Notes: a model not told the origin generated them from the letters alone. A stretch of 64,000 nt of DNA from Gaiellasilicea sp963745775 (GCA_963745775.1 CAVUYY010000008.1:1-64000), one strand, 5' to 3'; positions 9,110-18,930 are shown, counted from the first letter of the stretch. A program made the numbers and translations.

Positions 9110-9162
9110 GGCGGCGATTATCGCGCGATACCCGTCCGGCGGCGCAGGGCAGGATCCCCGGG

Positions 9163-9897
9163 ATGGAGCTCCAATCCCGATCGGTCGAGGTGAGCGGCGT
9201 GAGCGCGCGCTGGCGCACCGTGGGCACAGGATCACCACTGGTGCTGGTGCACGGCCTCGCAGGCTCGTGGCGCTGGTGGCGGCCGGTGCTGCCGCTGCTC
9301 TCCGCCGAGCACTCGGTGCACCTCCTCGATCTGCCCGGCTTCGGACAGCGTCCGCGACTGCGAGCGTTCCAGCTCGATCGCACCCTCGACTGGCTCGCTG
9401 CCTGGGCGCGGGCAGCGGAACTCGGTCCGGCCGACGTCGTCGGGCACTCGCTCGGCGCCGTGCTGTGCACCCGGCTAGCCGTTCGGCATCCGGAGACCGT
9501 CCGCCGACTCGTCCTCGTGGCGCCGGCAGGTATGCCTCGCCGTTCCGCAGCAGGGTCGGCGCTGCCGCTCGCTCTCGAGCTCCTGCGCTCACGCCCGCGC
9601 CTGCTCACGCTGCTCGCGCGCGACTCGATCCGCTCAGGGCCGTTCACGATCGGCACCGCGGCGCGCGCCACCGTGACCGCCGACTTGCGAGTCGACCTGC
9701 CGCGCGTCGAGGCCCCCACGCTCGTCGTGCTGGGCGAACGCGACGTCCTGGTTCCCACCCGGGATGGCGCCGAGCTTGCGGGCGCTCTTCGCGACGGCCG
9801 CGTGATCGTCATCGACGGAGCCGGGCACGTGCCGATGGTCGACACGCCGGAGGCCTTCAGCCAGGCGCTGCTGAGCTTCCTGCGAGAAAGCGACTGA
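9163..9897 (+). CDS. Alpha/beta-fold hydrolase
   Basis: A 244-residue hydrolase. The oxyanion region is LVHGLAG (28-34), the nucleophile elbow is GHSLG with Ser96, the acid residue lies in GERDVLVP and the catalytic His in GAGHVPM. These place it among esterase/lyase-type alpha/beta hydrolases of unknown substrate. The ATG at 9163 is the first start that keeps the conserved N-terminal beta strands. The 3' end overlaps the convergent second hydrolase gene by 41 bases. Confidence 0.85.
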   Translation: MELQSRSVEVSGVSARWRTVGTGSPLVLVHGLAGSWRWWRPVLPLLSAEHSVHLLDLPGFGQRPRLRAFQLDRTLDWLAAWARAAELGPADVVGHSLGAVLCTRLAVRHPETVRRLVLVAPAGMPRRSAAGSALPLALELLRSRPRLLTLLARDSIRSGPFTIGTAARATVTADLRVDLPRVEAPTLVVLGERDVLVPTRDGAELAGALRDGRVIVIDGAGHVPMVDTPEAFSQALLSFLRESD

Positions 9898-10492
9898 GCT
9901 CGTCGACCACCTCGCGGGGGTGCGAGTAGTGGACGGCGTGCGCGCCGCCGGCGATCGTCACGAGCCGCCCATTCGGCACGACCGCAGCCACCTCCTCGCA
10001 CCAGCGCGCCGGGCTCAGCGGGTCGTGCTCGCCGCGAACCACGAGCGTCGGCGCCCCGACCCGCGGCAGCCGCTCCTCGATCCGGTCCGCGAGCGCGAAG
10101 ACCGCCTGTCTGGAGAGCTGCGACGGCCCATTGACGAAGTAGTCGCGGACCACGGTCGCGCTCAGACGCGGCGGTTCGTACCAAGCGTCGACTGCGAGCC
10201 GGAGGAGGTAGCGAACGGCGCTTCGCGCCTGTGGATCGACCGTCGGACCGACGAGGACGAGCGCTTCGACGAGCTCGGGCCGTTCGACTGCGAGGGCCGT
10301 TGCCACCTGGCAACCCATCGAGTTCGCGATCAGCACGGCTGGGCCGTCGAGCCCATCGCCCAGCCGCCGGGCGAGCTCGGCAATCGTCTGCGGCTCGCGC
10401 AGCTCGGGGCGGAGCACGTCGCCGACGAGCACCTGCGCGAGCGGCTCGAAGTATCCCTGGCCGACACCGAGACCGTGAACGAGGCAGAACAC
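9857..10492 (-). CDS. Alpha/beta-fold hydrolase
   Basis: A 211-residue hydrolase that begins almost directly with the HG motif (LVHGLG, residues 4-9). The nucleophile Ser58 lies in ANSMGCQ, which lacks the usual GxSxG first glycine. The acid is in RGEHDPLSP and the His in GGAHAVHYS. It is shorter at the N-terminus than its neighbour. The start is GTG with a -10 box TAACGT 12 bases upstream, inside a symmetric promoter shared with the carboxylase gene. It converges on and overlaps the other hydrolase gene; the two are not close copies. Confidence 0.82.
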   Translation of the reverse strand: MFCLVHGLGVGQGYFEPLAQVLVGDVLRPELREPQTIAELARRLGDGLDGPAVLIANSMGCQVATALAVERPELVEALVLVGPTVDPQARSAVRYLLRLAVDAWYEPPRLSATVVRDYFVNGPSQLSRQAVFALADRIEERLPRVGAPTLVVRGEHDPLSPARWCEEVAAVVPNGRLVTIAGGAHAVHYSHPREVVDELSRFLAGSSAAPG

Positions 10493-10502
10493 CCGCGGAC
10501 CG

Positions 10503-10510
10503 TAACGTTA
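10503..10510. promoter_or_regulatory. Palindromic bidirectional -10 element
   Basis: TAACGTTA, inside the perfect 12-bp palindrome CGTAACGTTACG (10501-10512), offers TAACGT on both strands. Each copy is exactly 12 bases from a GTG start: 10521 on the plus strand and 10492 on the minus strand. This fits one symmetric promoter driving both genes with leaders of about 5-6 bases. Confidence 0.6.
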
Positions 10511-10520
10511 CGCTCCTCCC

Positions 10521-12081
10521 GTGGGCTTCCTGACCTCGACGCTGGAGCGTGACGCGACGTTCGCCGCCCGCGCCCAGCGGATGGAGACACTCGTTGCCGA
10601 GCTCAGCGAGCGAACGGCGCTGGTCGCTCGAGGGGGCGGCGAGAAGTCCGTGGAGCGGCACCGATCGAGGGGGAAGCTGCCGGCGCGCGAGCGGATCGAC
10701 CGCCTGATCGACCCCGGCTCCTCGTTTCTCGAGCTGAACGCGCTCGCGGCCTGGGATCTCTACGACGGCGCCGCGCCGTCGGCCGGAATCGTGACGGGGA
10801 TCGGCGTCGTCGAGGGCCGACAATGCGTGCTCGTCGCGAACGACGCGACCGTGAAGGGCGGCACGTACTTCCCGCTCACCGTCAAGAAGCATCTGCGCGC
10901 GCAGGAGGTGGCGCTGCAGAATCGGCTCCCGTGCATCTACCTCGTCGACTCGGGCGGCGCCTTCCTGCCGCTCCAAGCCGAGGTGTTCCCCGACCGCGAG
11001 CACTTCGGCCGGATCTTCTTCAACCAGGCCCGGCTCTCGGCGCTCGGGATTCCCCAGATCGCGGTGGTCATGGGCTCGTGCACCGCCGGTGGCGCCTACG
11101 TGCCGGCGATGTGCGACGAGACGATCATCGTCAAGGGAACCGGCACGATCTTCATCGGCGGCCCACCGCTCGTGAAGGCCGCGACGGGCCAGGACGTGAC
11201 CGCGGAGGAGCTCGGCGGTGCCGACGTCCACACGCGCCGCTCCGGGGTGGCCGACCACTACGCGACCTCGGACGAGCATGCGCTCGCGCTGGCGCGCCAG
11301 ATCGTGCGGCATCTGCACATGACGCACCCACGCAGCGCCGTGGGAGATCGCCCAACCAGAGCCGCCGGCGCTCGACCCAGCCGACCTGAACGGCCTGATC
11401 CCCGAGGACTTCAAGCACGAGCTGGACGCGCACGAGGTGATCGGGCGGCTCGTCGACGGCTCGCGCTTCGCCGAGTTCAAGGCGCTGTACGGCGAGACGC
11501 TCGTCTGCGGCTTCGCGCGGATCGAGGGCTATCCCGTCGGGATCCTCGCCAACAAGGGCGTGCTCTTCGCCGAGTCGGCGCAGAAGGGCGCGCACTTCAT
11601 CGAGCTCGCGTGCAAGCGCCGCGTCCCGCTCGTCTTCCTCCAGAACATCACCGGCTTCATGGTCGGCAAGGAGTACGAGGAAGGCGGGATCGCGCGCGAC
11701 GGCGCGAAGCTCGTGATGGCGGTCGCCTGTGCGGACGTGCCGAAGTTCACCGTCGTCACCGGTGGTTCGTTCGGGGCGGGCAACTACGCGATGTGCGGGC
11801 GTGCGTACGAGCCGCGGCAGCTCTGGATGTGGCCGAACGCGCGGATCTCGGTGATGGGCGGCGAGCAGGCGGCGATGGTGCTCTCGATGGTCGGCGACTC
11901 GGATCCCGACGAGATCCGGGCCAAGTACGAGGCGGAGGGCAATCCGTACTACTCGACGGCGCGGCTCTGGGACGACGGGATCATCGAGCCCCGGGACACG
12001 CGTCGCGTGCTCGCGCTCGGGATCTCGGCGGCGCTGAACGCGCCGATTCCCGAGTCCACGTTCGGCATCTTTCGAATGTAG
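10521..12081 (+). CDS. liuB: Methylcrotonyl-CoA carboxylase beta-type carboxyltransferase (one frame break)
   Basis: Joined across a one-base insertion near 11325-11335 this gives 519 residues, the normal length. The carboxyltransferase moves CO2 from carboxybiotin to an acyl-CoA. Motifs NDATVKGGTYFPLTVKKHL, VDSGGAFLPLQ, GSCTAGGAYVPAM and GGADVHTRRSGV point to the methylcrotonyl-CoA beta subunit rather than propionyl-CoA. The biotin-carrying partner is probably the gene at 24.2 kb. The frame changes between HMTHPR and APWEIAQPEPP, where homologues read through. A small gene follows 10 bases later. Confidence 0.88.
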
Positions 12082-12091
12082 GAGGAGACGA

Positions 12092-12385
12092 ATGATCGCG
12101 GAAGATCGACTACGAACCCTGCTCCGCGTCGCGGAGAGCGCGCACGCGGCGTACGAGGCCGAGCGCGGCGAGCCCGACGAGGACTGGCCGGCGTGGTACG
12201 CGGCGTTCATCGTCGCCCGCTGGCGCGAGGAGCCGGACGCGGCGACGCACGAGCTGCTCCTCGACGACGAGGAGCTTCGCCTTCTCGAAGCGGCCGTGCA
12301 CGCTCATCTCAACGACTTCGGCCACGACGAGGCGGACATCCTGCGGCGCCTCAAGGATCTGCACGCGAAGGTTCGCGCGGCTTAG
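12092..12385 (+). CDS. Small helical protein co-transcribed with the carboxylase
   Basis: A 97-residue acidic, mostly helical protein starting at ATG with a strong GGAGGAG site. The N-terminal half contains the pattern AHAAYEAERGEPDEDWPAWYAAFI, a short Trp/Tyr-rich segment that I have the impression recurs in small actinobacterial proteins. It begins 10 bases after the carboxyltransferase stop, so they form one operon. I cannot assign a role. Confidence 0.68.
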   Translation: MIAEDRLRTLLRVAESAHAAYEAERGEPDEDWPAWYAAFIVARWREEPDAATHELLLDDEELRLLEAAVHAHLNDFGHDEADILRRLKDLHAKVRAA

Positions 12386-12390
12386 AAGGG

Positions 12391-13706
12391 CTAACGAACG
12401 CGGAAGCTGCTCGAGCCGAGCAGGGTGCCGAACCGCGGCTGCTCGGGCGTGCCGCGTGCCGGGAAGACGAACCAGCGGTAGACCCCCGGCGCGAGCGTGT
12501 GGCTCTTGCCGCCGTAGCGCCAGGTCCGCGCCAGCTTGGCCTTCGCGGTCCGCGGCCAGAAGCTGAGGATCTTGACGCTGCCCCGGTAGAGCTGGACGTT
12601 GTAGTAGCGCGCTCCGCGAGACGCTTCCCAGGCGAGGGCGACCGGGGCGCGCACGACGGCGCCCGCCGCCGGGAGGTAGAGGAGCGGTCGGGCCTCGGCC
12701 ATGACGATCGTCTGCGTTGCGTTCCCGGCCTCGTCGGCGGCCCGCAGCTCGTATCGATAGCGAACCCCCTTCCGAACGGTGCGGTCGACGAAGGTCTCCT
12801 TCGTCCCCCGGAAGACCTCGGTGCTGCGCCTGCCGTTCACGCCCGGAGAGCGGATGATCTGGACGCTGACCGCGTCGGCCGGCTTCTTCCAGGCGAGCCG
12901 CGCGATGCCTTTCGCGACCTCGGCCTTCACCGCGGTCAGCTTGGGCGCCGTGGCGTCGTATTGCAGCGCGAAGGCGACCTCGCCGGCCGTGTTGCCGGCA
13001 ACGTCGCGACAGGTGCCGGTGATCGCGCGCGTCCTCGCGCGTCCGGCCCCGCATAGCGCGTGGCGGGCGTACAGGCCTCGATTCCCGAGCCGCCGTCCGT
13101 GCCGCTGAAGCTGACCGTCACCGGCTTGCGGTACCAGCCCTTGCCGTCTGGCGCGCGTTCTGCGGCCGCGCTCACGGCCGGAGGCGTTGCGTCGTACCTC
13201 ACCGTCACTGACGCGGAGGAGCTCGAGTTGCCGGCGTTGTCGCGGCAGTTCGTCTCGATCGTCGTGCCGCCGGTATCAGGCCCTGAGTACGACGACGAGC
13301 TGCAGCTGGCGATTCCCGAGAGCGCGTCCGAGCCCGTGGCGGACACCCTCACCGGGGCGCTGTACCAACCGTTCCGATCCGGGCTCCGCTCCGCGGACGC
13401 GCTTGCGGTCGGCGGAGTCGCATCGCGCTTGATCGTCACCGTCTCGGAATAGGAGGTGGAGCCGTACTCGACGGTGCAGGTTCGCTTCGCGTCGGCGGTG
13501 TCGCTGTCGACGGGCCCCGACTCGCACTTGCTGATGTTCGTCCACCCCGGTGCGATCGTCCAGGTCAGGGTGACGTTCGTGTTGTGCCAGCCAGAGCAGC
13601 CACCGGGAGAGCAGTTGGGCACAGGCGGCGCTCCCGCAGCTTCGGCTGCCGACGGAACGAAGAGCACGAGCGCGAGCAGCGCGATGAACGGGGCGAACGA
13701 CTTCAT
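12391..13706 (-). CDS. Exported protein with Ig-like DATPP repeats (one frame break)
   Basis: The ATG at 13706 opens a signal peptide (MKSFAPFIALLALVLFVPS, cleaved near AEA). Three Ig-like or cadherin-like repeats follow, each with DATPP, GWY, PV.V, SGI and paired Cys residues. After a one-base deletion near 13031-13045 a C-terminal part continues with fibronectin-like features (TVRKGVRYRYELRAADEAGN) and a final beta-rich domain. Joined length is about 438 residues. It is probably a cell-surface adhesin or wall-associated protein. Its start overlaps the stop of the upstream Pro-rich gene by ATGA, so both share the promoter at 14.3 kb. Confidence 0.72.
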
Positions 13707-14260
13707 GTCGCGAGCTCCCTCAGCGCCTGTCGGCCGGCGAGCAGGACGACCGCTCCACCGAGCGCGGCGAGCGCGAGCACCGCGCCGCCGAGCGCCAGCA
13801 GGCCTCGGTCGAGCGGCTCGGCTCGAACGACGACCGCGGCTGCGAGACGCGGCAGCAGCGGTCGGTCTCGAGGTACCGAGGCAATCACCGGCGTCGTCTT
13901 GGCGGTCACCACCGGCGAAGTCCTCTCCTTCGACGGCTTCGCCGCCGGCCGCTTGACCCGCGTCGCCTTCGGAGCAGCCACGGGTGGGCGGCTGACGACC
14001 GCGGGCGCGGTTCGCACGATTCGCGGCGTGACCACAACCGGAGCTGGCGCAGGCCGTTGCGTCTCGACCGCCCGAGTCGGCGTCGGCTCGGCGGAACGAG
14101 GCTGGGTCGGCACGGGATCCGGAGCCACGGCAACGGGCGGTGGATCGGGCGAGGGCGTCGCCGCAACGGCCGTTCCGCCCAGCACGAGGGCAGCGAGAAG
14201 CACGCCTCCTGCCGGAGCCCACAATCGTCGCAGCGACAATCCCTGATGAAGCGGCGGCAC
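13703..14260 (-). CDS. Pro-rich membrane protein with N- and C-terminal hydrophobic segments
   Basis: A 185-residue protein. A hydrophobic N-terminal signal or anchor (about 13-33) is followed by a long Pro/Ala/Thr/Val-rich extracellular stretch, then a transmembrane helix near the C-terminus (about 154-175) with a short basic tail. The layout resembles wall-spanning stalk proteins. The start is GTG behind GGGGGAGG. The gene has its own near-consensus promoter and is translationally coupled to the Ig-like protein gene. I recognise no family. Confidence 0.65.
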   Translation of the reverse strand: MPPLHQGLSLRRLWAPAGGVLLAALVLGGTAVAATPSPDPPPVAVAPDPVPTQPRSAEPTPTRAVETQRPAPAPVVVTPRIVRTAPAVVSRPPVAAPKATRVKRPAAKPSKERTSPVVTAKTTPVIASVPRDRPLLPRLAAAVVVRAEPLDRGLLALGGAVLALAALGGAVVLLAGRQALRELAT

Positions 14261-14286
14261 GTCCTCCCCCTGCCCGACTCCAATCG

Positions 14287-14315
14287 AAGCTACTGCGGGT
14301 TGTTCATCCTGTCAA
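14287..14315 (-). promoter_or_regulatory. Promoter of the Pro-rich/Ig-like operon (TTGACA-N17-TAGCTT)
   Basis: On the minus strand a perfect TTGACA -35 (14315-14310) and a TAGCTT -10 (14292-14287) are separated by 17 bases. Transcription would begin some 25 bases before the GTG at 14260, with the ribosome site in the leader. It is the best -35 match I saw in the window. Confidence 0.7.
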
Positions 14316-14334
14316 CGGTTGCGTCGAGCGCGGT

Positions 14335-14367
14335 GCCCGCAGGCCGACCCGGGATCGGCCTGCGGGC
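14335..14367. terminator. 13-bp stem hairpin after the repeat-protein gene
   Basis: GCCCGCAGGCCGA and TCGGCCTGCGGGC form a perfect 13-bp stem with a 7-base loop, 17 bases after the stop of the repeat-protein gene and just before the next promoter. There is no U-tract on the minus strand, so it could be an unusual terminator or an mRNA end-stabilising hairpin. Confidence 0.55.
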
Positions 14368-14384
14368 TGCACTCGTGAGCTTGC

Positions 14385-17224
14385 CTAGTCGTCCAGCCAC
14401 CTCCCTTGCCGGGCGCCGAGCTGCATCGCGGCCGAGAGGGCCGCCGCGCCCTGATGGCTCTTGGCCGACTGGCCCGTCGCCTGGATTCCGCCGGCAGCCT
14501 GAGCCTGCGACGCGCCCTGGTAGAGCCCGTTCAGGTTCGCCGCTGCCGCCGCCGAGCGAACCGCGTTCGACTGAGCCACCGAGCCGCCGGAGCCGTAGCT
14601 TCCGACCGCCACAGGGCCGTTCGAGTTGCCGTTCGCCGAGCAGCCGCACTTCCCGTGTCCGAAGGCCTGAATGGCCAGCGACCCGGCAAGCGCGCCCTGA
14701 TGGTTCTTCGACTCCTGACCGATTGCCTGGATTCCGATCCCGTCGCAACCGCAACCCTTGCGGCCCCACTGCTCCTGGTCGGCGTCCTGCTTGGTCAGGT
14801 TGATGTTTCCTGCCGTCGCCGACGAAGCGGCGTCGTTCGACTGCGAGACGTCGCCGCTGCCGCCCTTGCTGGCGACCGCGACGGGGCTCGAGCTGTTCGA
14901 CGCGCCGAGCTGCCACGCGCCGGACAGGGCGAGTGCGCCCTGGTGGTTCTTCGCGGACTGACCGATCGCCTGGATCGCGATCCCGCCACCGCCCGATCCG
15001 TCCTGATCGGCCTTCTGATGGAGACCGTTCAGGTTCGCAGCCGTCGCCGACGAGCCGACGCTGTTCGACTGCTCGACCGAGCCGCCGCCGCCGTAGCTGC
15101 CCACACGGACGGGCGCGTTCTCGTTCTTCGCCCCGTGCTGCAGCGCCGCCGACAGAGCGGCCGCACCCTGCTCGTTCTTCGCCTCCTGACCGATCGCCTG
15201 GATCCCGATCCCGCCGTGGCAGCCGCACTCCCTGCCGCCCCAGCTCTCCTGACCGGCGTCCTGGATCGTCAGGTTCGTGTTCCCCGCGATCGCGTCGGAG
15301 TCGACGCTGTTCGACTGGGAGACGTGCCCGTCGTACCCCTTGCTGTCCACGCGCACTGGTGCGTTCGCGTTGCTCGCACCCTCTTGCGCGGCCAGCGAGG
15401 CCGCCAGCGCACCCTGCTCGTTCTTCGCCTCCTGGCCGATCGCCTGGGTTCCGCCACCGCCTGCCTGAGCGGCGCCCTGGTGGAGACCGTTCAGGTTCGC
15501 GGCCGTCGCGGACGAGCCGACGCTGTTCGACTGCTCGACCGAGCCGCCGCCGCCGTAGCTGCCCACACGGACGGGCGTGTTCTCGTTCTTCGCCCCGTGC
15601 TGCAGCGCGGCCGAGAGAGCAGTTGCGTCCTGCTCGCTCTTGGCCTCCTGGCCGATCGCCTGGATGCCGCCGCCGGAGCACCCGCACTGCCCGTCCGAGT
15701 AAACCGGGCTGCTCGAGTACATCGGGGCGCCGCCGTCCGCCTGGCCGGCCTCCTGCACGGTCAGGTTCAGGTTGCCGGCGGTCGCCGACGAGTTCACGGC
15801 GTTCTCCTGCGTGACGCTACCGCCGCCGCCCTTGCTGTCGACCCGAACGGGCGTGTTGACGTTGCCGCCCGAGGGGCAACCGCACTTGTCGCGGCCGCCG
15901 CTCTGGGTCGCCGCCGACGCTGCTCCCGCCGACTGCTTCGACTTCGCATCCTGGCCGATCGCCTGGATACCGCCGGCCGCGCAGCAACCGCTCGCGCCCG
16001 ACTGCGCCTGCTCGGCGCCCTGGCCGGTCAGGTTGGCGTTCAGCGCGGTCGCGTTCGACGAGACGCTGTTCGACTGCGAGACGTCGCCGTCGTGGCCCCA
16101 GCTACCGACGCGAACCGGCGTGTTCGTGTTCGACGCGCCGTCCTGCGTGGCCGCCGACAGCGCCACTGCCGTCTGCTCGTTGTCGGCGTCCTGGCCGATC
16201 GCCTGCTTCCCGCCACCGGCGCAACGGCAGTCGCCGCCACGGCCGGCCTGGCCCGCATTCTGCTCGAGCCCGTTCACGTTCGCGGCGGTTGCCGACGAAT
16301 CGACGCTGTTCGACTGCGAGACGTCGCCGCCGTCGACCGGTGCTGAGCACCCGGACCGGGAGCGTTCGTGTTGCTCGCGCCGTGCTGCGTCGCGACGGAC
16401 AGGGCGCCTGCGGACTGCGTGCTGTCCGCATCCTGGCCGATCGCCTGCGTTCCACCCGAGCCACCCTGCCCGGCGGTCTGGCCGGTCAGGTTCAGGTTCC
16501 CGGCGGCGGCGGACGAGCCGACGCTGTTCGACTGCGAGACGTTGCCGTCGTTGCCGGGGCTGAGCACGCGAACGGAGATGTTCGTGTTCGTCGCTCCGCT
16601 CTGCTCGGCCTTCGACGCTGCGGCGGCTCCCTGCTCGTTGTCCGCCGTCTGGCCGACTGCCTGCGTGCCCGAGCCGCCCGCCGAGCCCTGCTCGGCCGAC
16701 TGGCTCGTTCCGTTCGCGTTCGCAGCGGTCGCGTCGGACTCGACGGCGTTCGTCTGTGTGACGTCGCCGTCGTGCCCGTCGCTGAGAACCCGGACGGGGA
16801 TGTTCGTGTTGCTCGCGCCGTGTTGCGTCGCCACGGAGAGCGCCTGCGCGGCCTGGCTCGAATCTGCCTCCTGGCCGATCGCCTGCGTTCCGCCGGCACA
16901 CGCGCACGAGCCGTCCTGCGTCTGCTCGGCCGTCTGGCCGGTGAGGTTCGCGTTCCCGGCCGTCGCGCTCGAGTCAGCAGTGTTCGACTGCGTGACGTCG
17001 CCGCTGTTGCCGGGGCTGAGCACGCGGACCGAGATGTTCTGGTTCGCCGGTTGGCTTTGCGAGGCGCCAGACGCGGCACCCGCGGCCTGGCCGCTCGCGG
17101 CAGCCTGGCCGACCGCGAGCGCTTGCGCGGCCGGGCCTCCCGGCGGAGTGGTCGCCGTCGCCTGGCCTGCGCTCGCTAGGAGCCCCAGGCCGGCGGCAAC
17201 GACCACCGCACGTATCCGTCTCAT
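14385..17224 (-). CDS. Secreted protein of 11 Q/N/S-rich tandem repeats (curlin-like pattern; two frame breaks)
   Basis: Joined across two one-base insertions (16336-16352) the gene encodes about 945 residues: a signal peptide (1-24), a half repeat, then 11 repeats of about 72-90 residues up to the C-terminus. The consensus runs NTPVRVxSxGxxGxVSQSN, then a Ser/Ala/Asn stretch and an invariant IQAIGQ-type segment. Regular spacing of Gln, Asn and Ala recalls curlin repeats and beta-solenoids, so an extracellular amyloid-like fibre is my hypothesis. Several repeats carry CxC pairs such as CGC. There is no membrane anchor. A good ribosome site (GGAAGGAGAAGG) precedes the ATG. I recognise no named family. 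Confidence 0.75.
14412..17044 (-). repeat. Protein-coding tandem repeat array, 11 units of two alternating types
   Basis: Units alternate between type A (AGNLNLTxQ-like centre) and type B (AANLNGLxQ-like centre) in the order A-B-A-B-A-A-B-A-B-A-B. The larger period is therefore two units; the distance between the most similar copies (15021 and 15483) is 462 bases, or 154 codons. Those two stretches stay nearly identical over about 140 bases, which points to a recent duplication. Confidence 0.8.
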
Positions 17225-17299
17225 CGATCCTTCTCCTTCCAGAGATTTCGAAGAGGTCGAGCGGGCGGACGCCCACTCGAGCTGGAAGCAGAGGGATCG

Positions 17300-18887
17300 C
17301 TAGCCCGGGCGTTCCCGCCTCGAGCTCTCCACCTGCGCGAGCAGCGCCGGACGGTCGCGCGCGACGCAACGCGCGGCCTCGGCGAAAGCGAAGGCGAAGG
17401 GGATCAGGAGCAGGAACAGGAAACCGGTGTCGCCGCCGCCGCCGGGTGCGGCGCCGCCAAGGCTCAACGTCGCAAGCGGAATCTCGGTCGGAGCCGAAGG
17501 CAGAGGCGCGGGCGGCGCCGGGGTCGCGCGCGGCGGCTGCTTCCGCTCGGCGACGAGCCGCGCCGGCGTGCTGCCCTGCGCGCGCCGATCGGTCGCGACG
17601 CCGGTCATGGGGGTCGGCAGCGTCACGGCCAGGCGGAGCGCCGACGGTGTCGCCTGTCGATCCGGGATCCGCCGCGCACCGAGGACCCCGTGCGTCCGGC
17701 GCTGCCCGCGCGGCTCGAGGAGGATCGTCGCGCCGCGCAGGATCTCGTCCGCCTCGCTCAGCGCCACCTCGTCGTTGCGAACGAGCTCGAGCACGACGGT
17801 CGCGACCTCCGATAGAGCCTCGAACGCCGGAGCCATGCCGGCGACGCCGACGCTGACGCTCGCGAGCGGCGGCGGCAACCCCGACGGGACCGAATTGGAC
17901 CCCGTTGCGCCGGAACCGTTCGCGGGTGCGTACGACAGGCGCGCCCACGGCCGCCGCGATGGCGACGGCGAGGTTCGTCTGAACCACCGGACCGTTGTCG
18001 CCAGGGCTCGCGATTCGAACCGAGACATTGATATTGACCGGTTGATACTGCGCTGCCGTCGTTTGATACTGGGCGGGTAATTGCGCGATCGTATTTGGGC
18101 TATCGGTGTTTCCGTCTCCGCAATTCCAGTTCCAGTTCCAATTTGTCGGAAGCGCACCACCGAGCGAGCCTGCGAGTTGCGGAATACCAGTCGGGACGTC
18201 GCGGCAGTTCCAGTTCCAGACCCAACGATCCGGGCTGACTTGAGGCGCCTGTTCCCCCGGCGCCGCCGATGAGCCGACAACGCCGCTCGGCTGCGCCTGC
18301 GAGGCCGGCTGCTCAGTGGGCATCACGGCGTCAGCGGTCGGCACCTCATCAGCGGTCGGCACCGCGGGCGCGGGCGGAGCCGCCGACGCGCCCGCCGCGC
18401 TCGCATTGACCTGGATAACCGCCCCGTCGTTGCCCGCGCTTCCGACGCGAACCGACACGTTGATGTTGACCGGCTGCGCCTGGCCGGCGGTGGCGACAGC
18501 AGCGGGCGGCTTGTCCGGTGCGACCGGCTGGGCCGCGACCGCGTCGTTAGGCGCAGTATCAGGCGCTTTCGGAGTGATATCAGAGGTCTGCGCGGCGCTT
18601 ACCGGCGCGACCGCCGGCGCTTGCGCCGAGTTCGCTCCCGCGGGCAGCGCCGTGGGGGTCGTCGCCACGGCCGGAAGCACCGACTCGGCCAGTTCCACGG
18701 CCGCTGCCGTGATCGCGGCCGCGTCGACGGGAATCGCCGCCGCGTCGGGGAGCGCCGGTACCTGCGGCAGTACAGGCGCCGTCCCCTCCGCGGCAGCTCC
18801 TGGCGGCGCAAGCCACGCCGAAGCGACGACCACGATCGCCGCCAGCGTCGCGCACCGCAACCTCGAAGCCGCACGAGCAAAGCTCAC
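17300..18887 (-). CDS. Exported protein with WNWNC motifs and two copies of the repeat core (one frame break)
   Basis: Joined length is about 528 residues, with a one-base insertion near 17925-17945. A signal peptide ends near residue 33 and an Ala/Pro-rich region follows. The motif NINVSVRVxSxGxxGxVxQxN occurs at 139-161 and 283-305 and matches the core of the downstream 11-repeat protein. Between the copies lie RWVWNWNC (221-228) and NWNWNWNC (249-256). The C-terminal part is predicted soluble, then comes a hydrophobic segment (GFLFLLLIPFAFAFA) with a charged tail, probably a membrane anchor. It is the first gene of the cluster and may anchor or nucleate the repeat protein. No family recognised. 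Confidence 0.65.
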
Positions 18888-18904
18888 AAGAAGGAAATAC
18901 CCGG

Positions 18905-18930
18905 ATGGATCGACGATGATCCATTTTTTT
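18905..18930 (+). terminator. Hairpin with T-run between divergent genes
   Basis: ATGGATC and GATCCAT (7-bp perfect stem, 6-base loop) are followed by seven Ts on the plus strand, which fits a small intrinsic terminator facing the sigma-factor gene. No plus-strand gene ends here. The same inverted repeat lies just upstream of the -10-like GGGTAT of the minus-strand gene, so an operator is an alternative reading. Confidence 0.5.

Noticed and set aside
8484..11480. Very long minus-strand open frame (998 codons)
   Set aside because: It crosses the divergent hydrolase and carboxylase genes in a non-coding frame and has low-complexity Arg/Ala composition.
14412..17044. Repeat array considered as CRISPR or DNA satellite
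   Set aside because: The period (about 220-270 bases, superperiod 462) is a multiple of three and keeps one protein frame with conservative changes; no short palindromic repeats with unique spacers.
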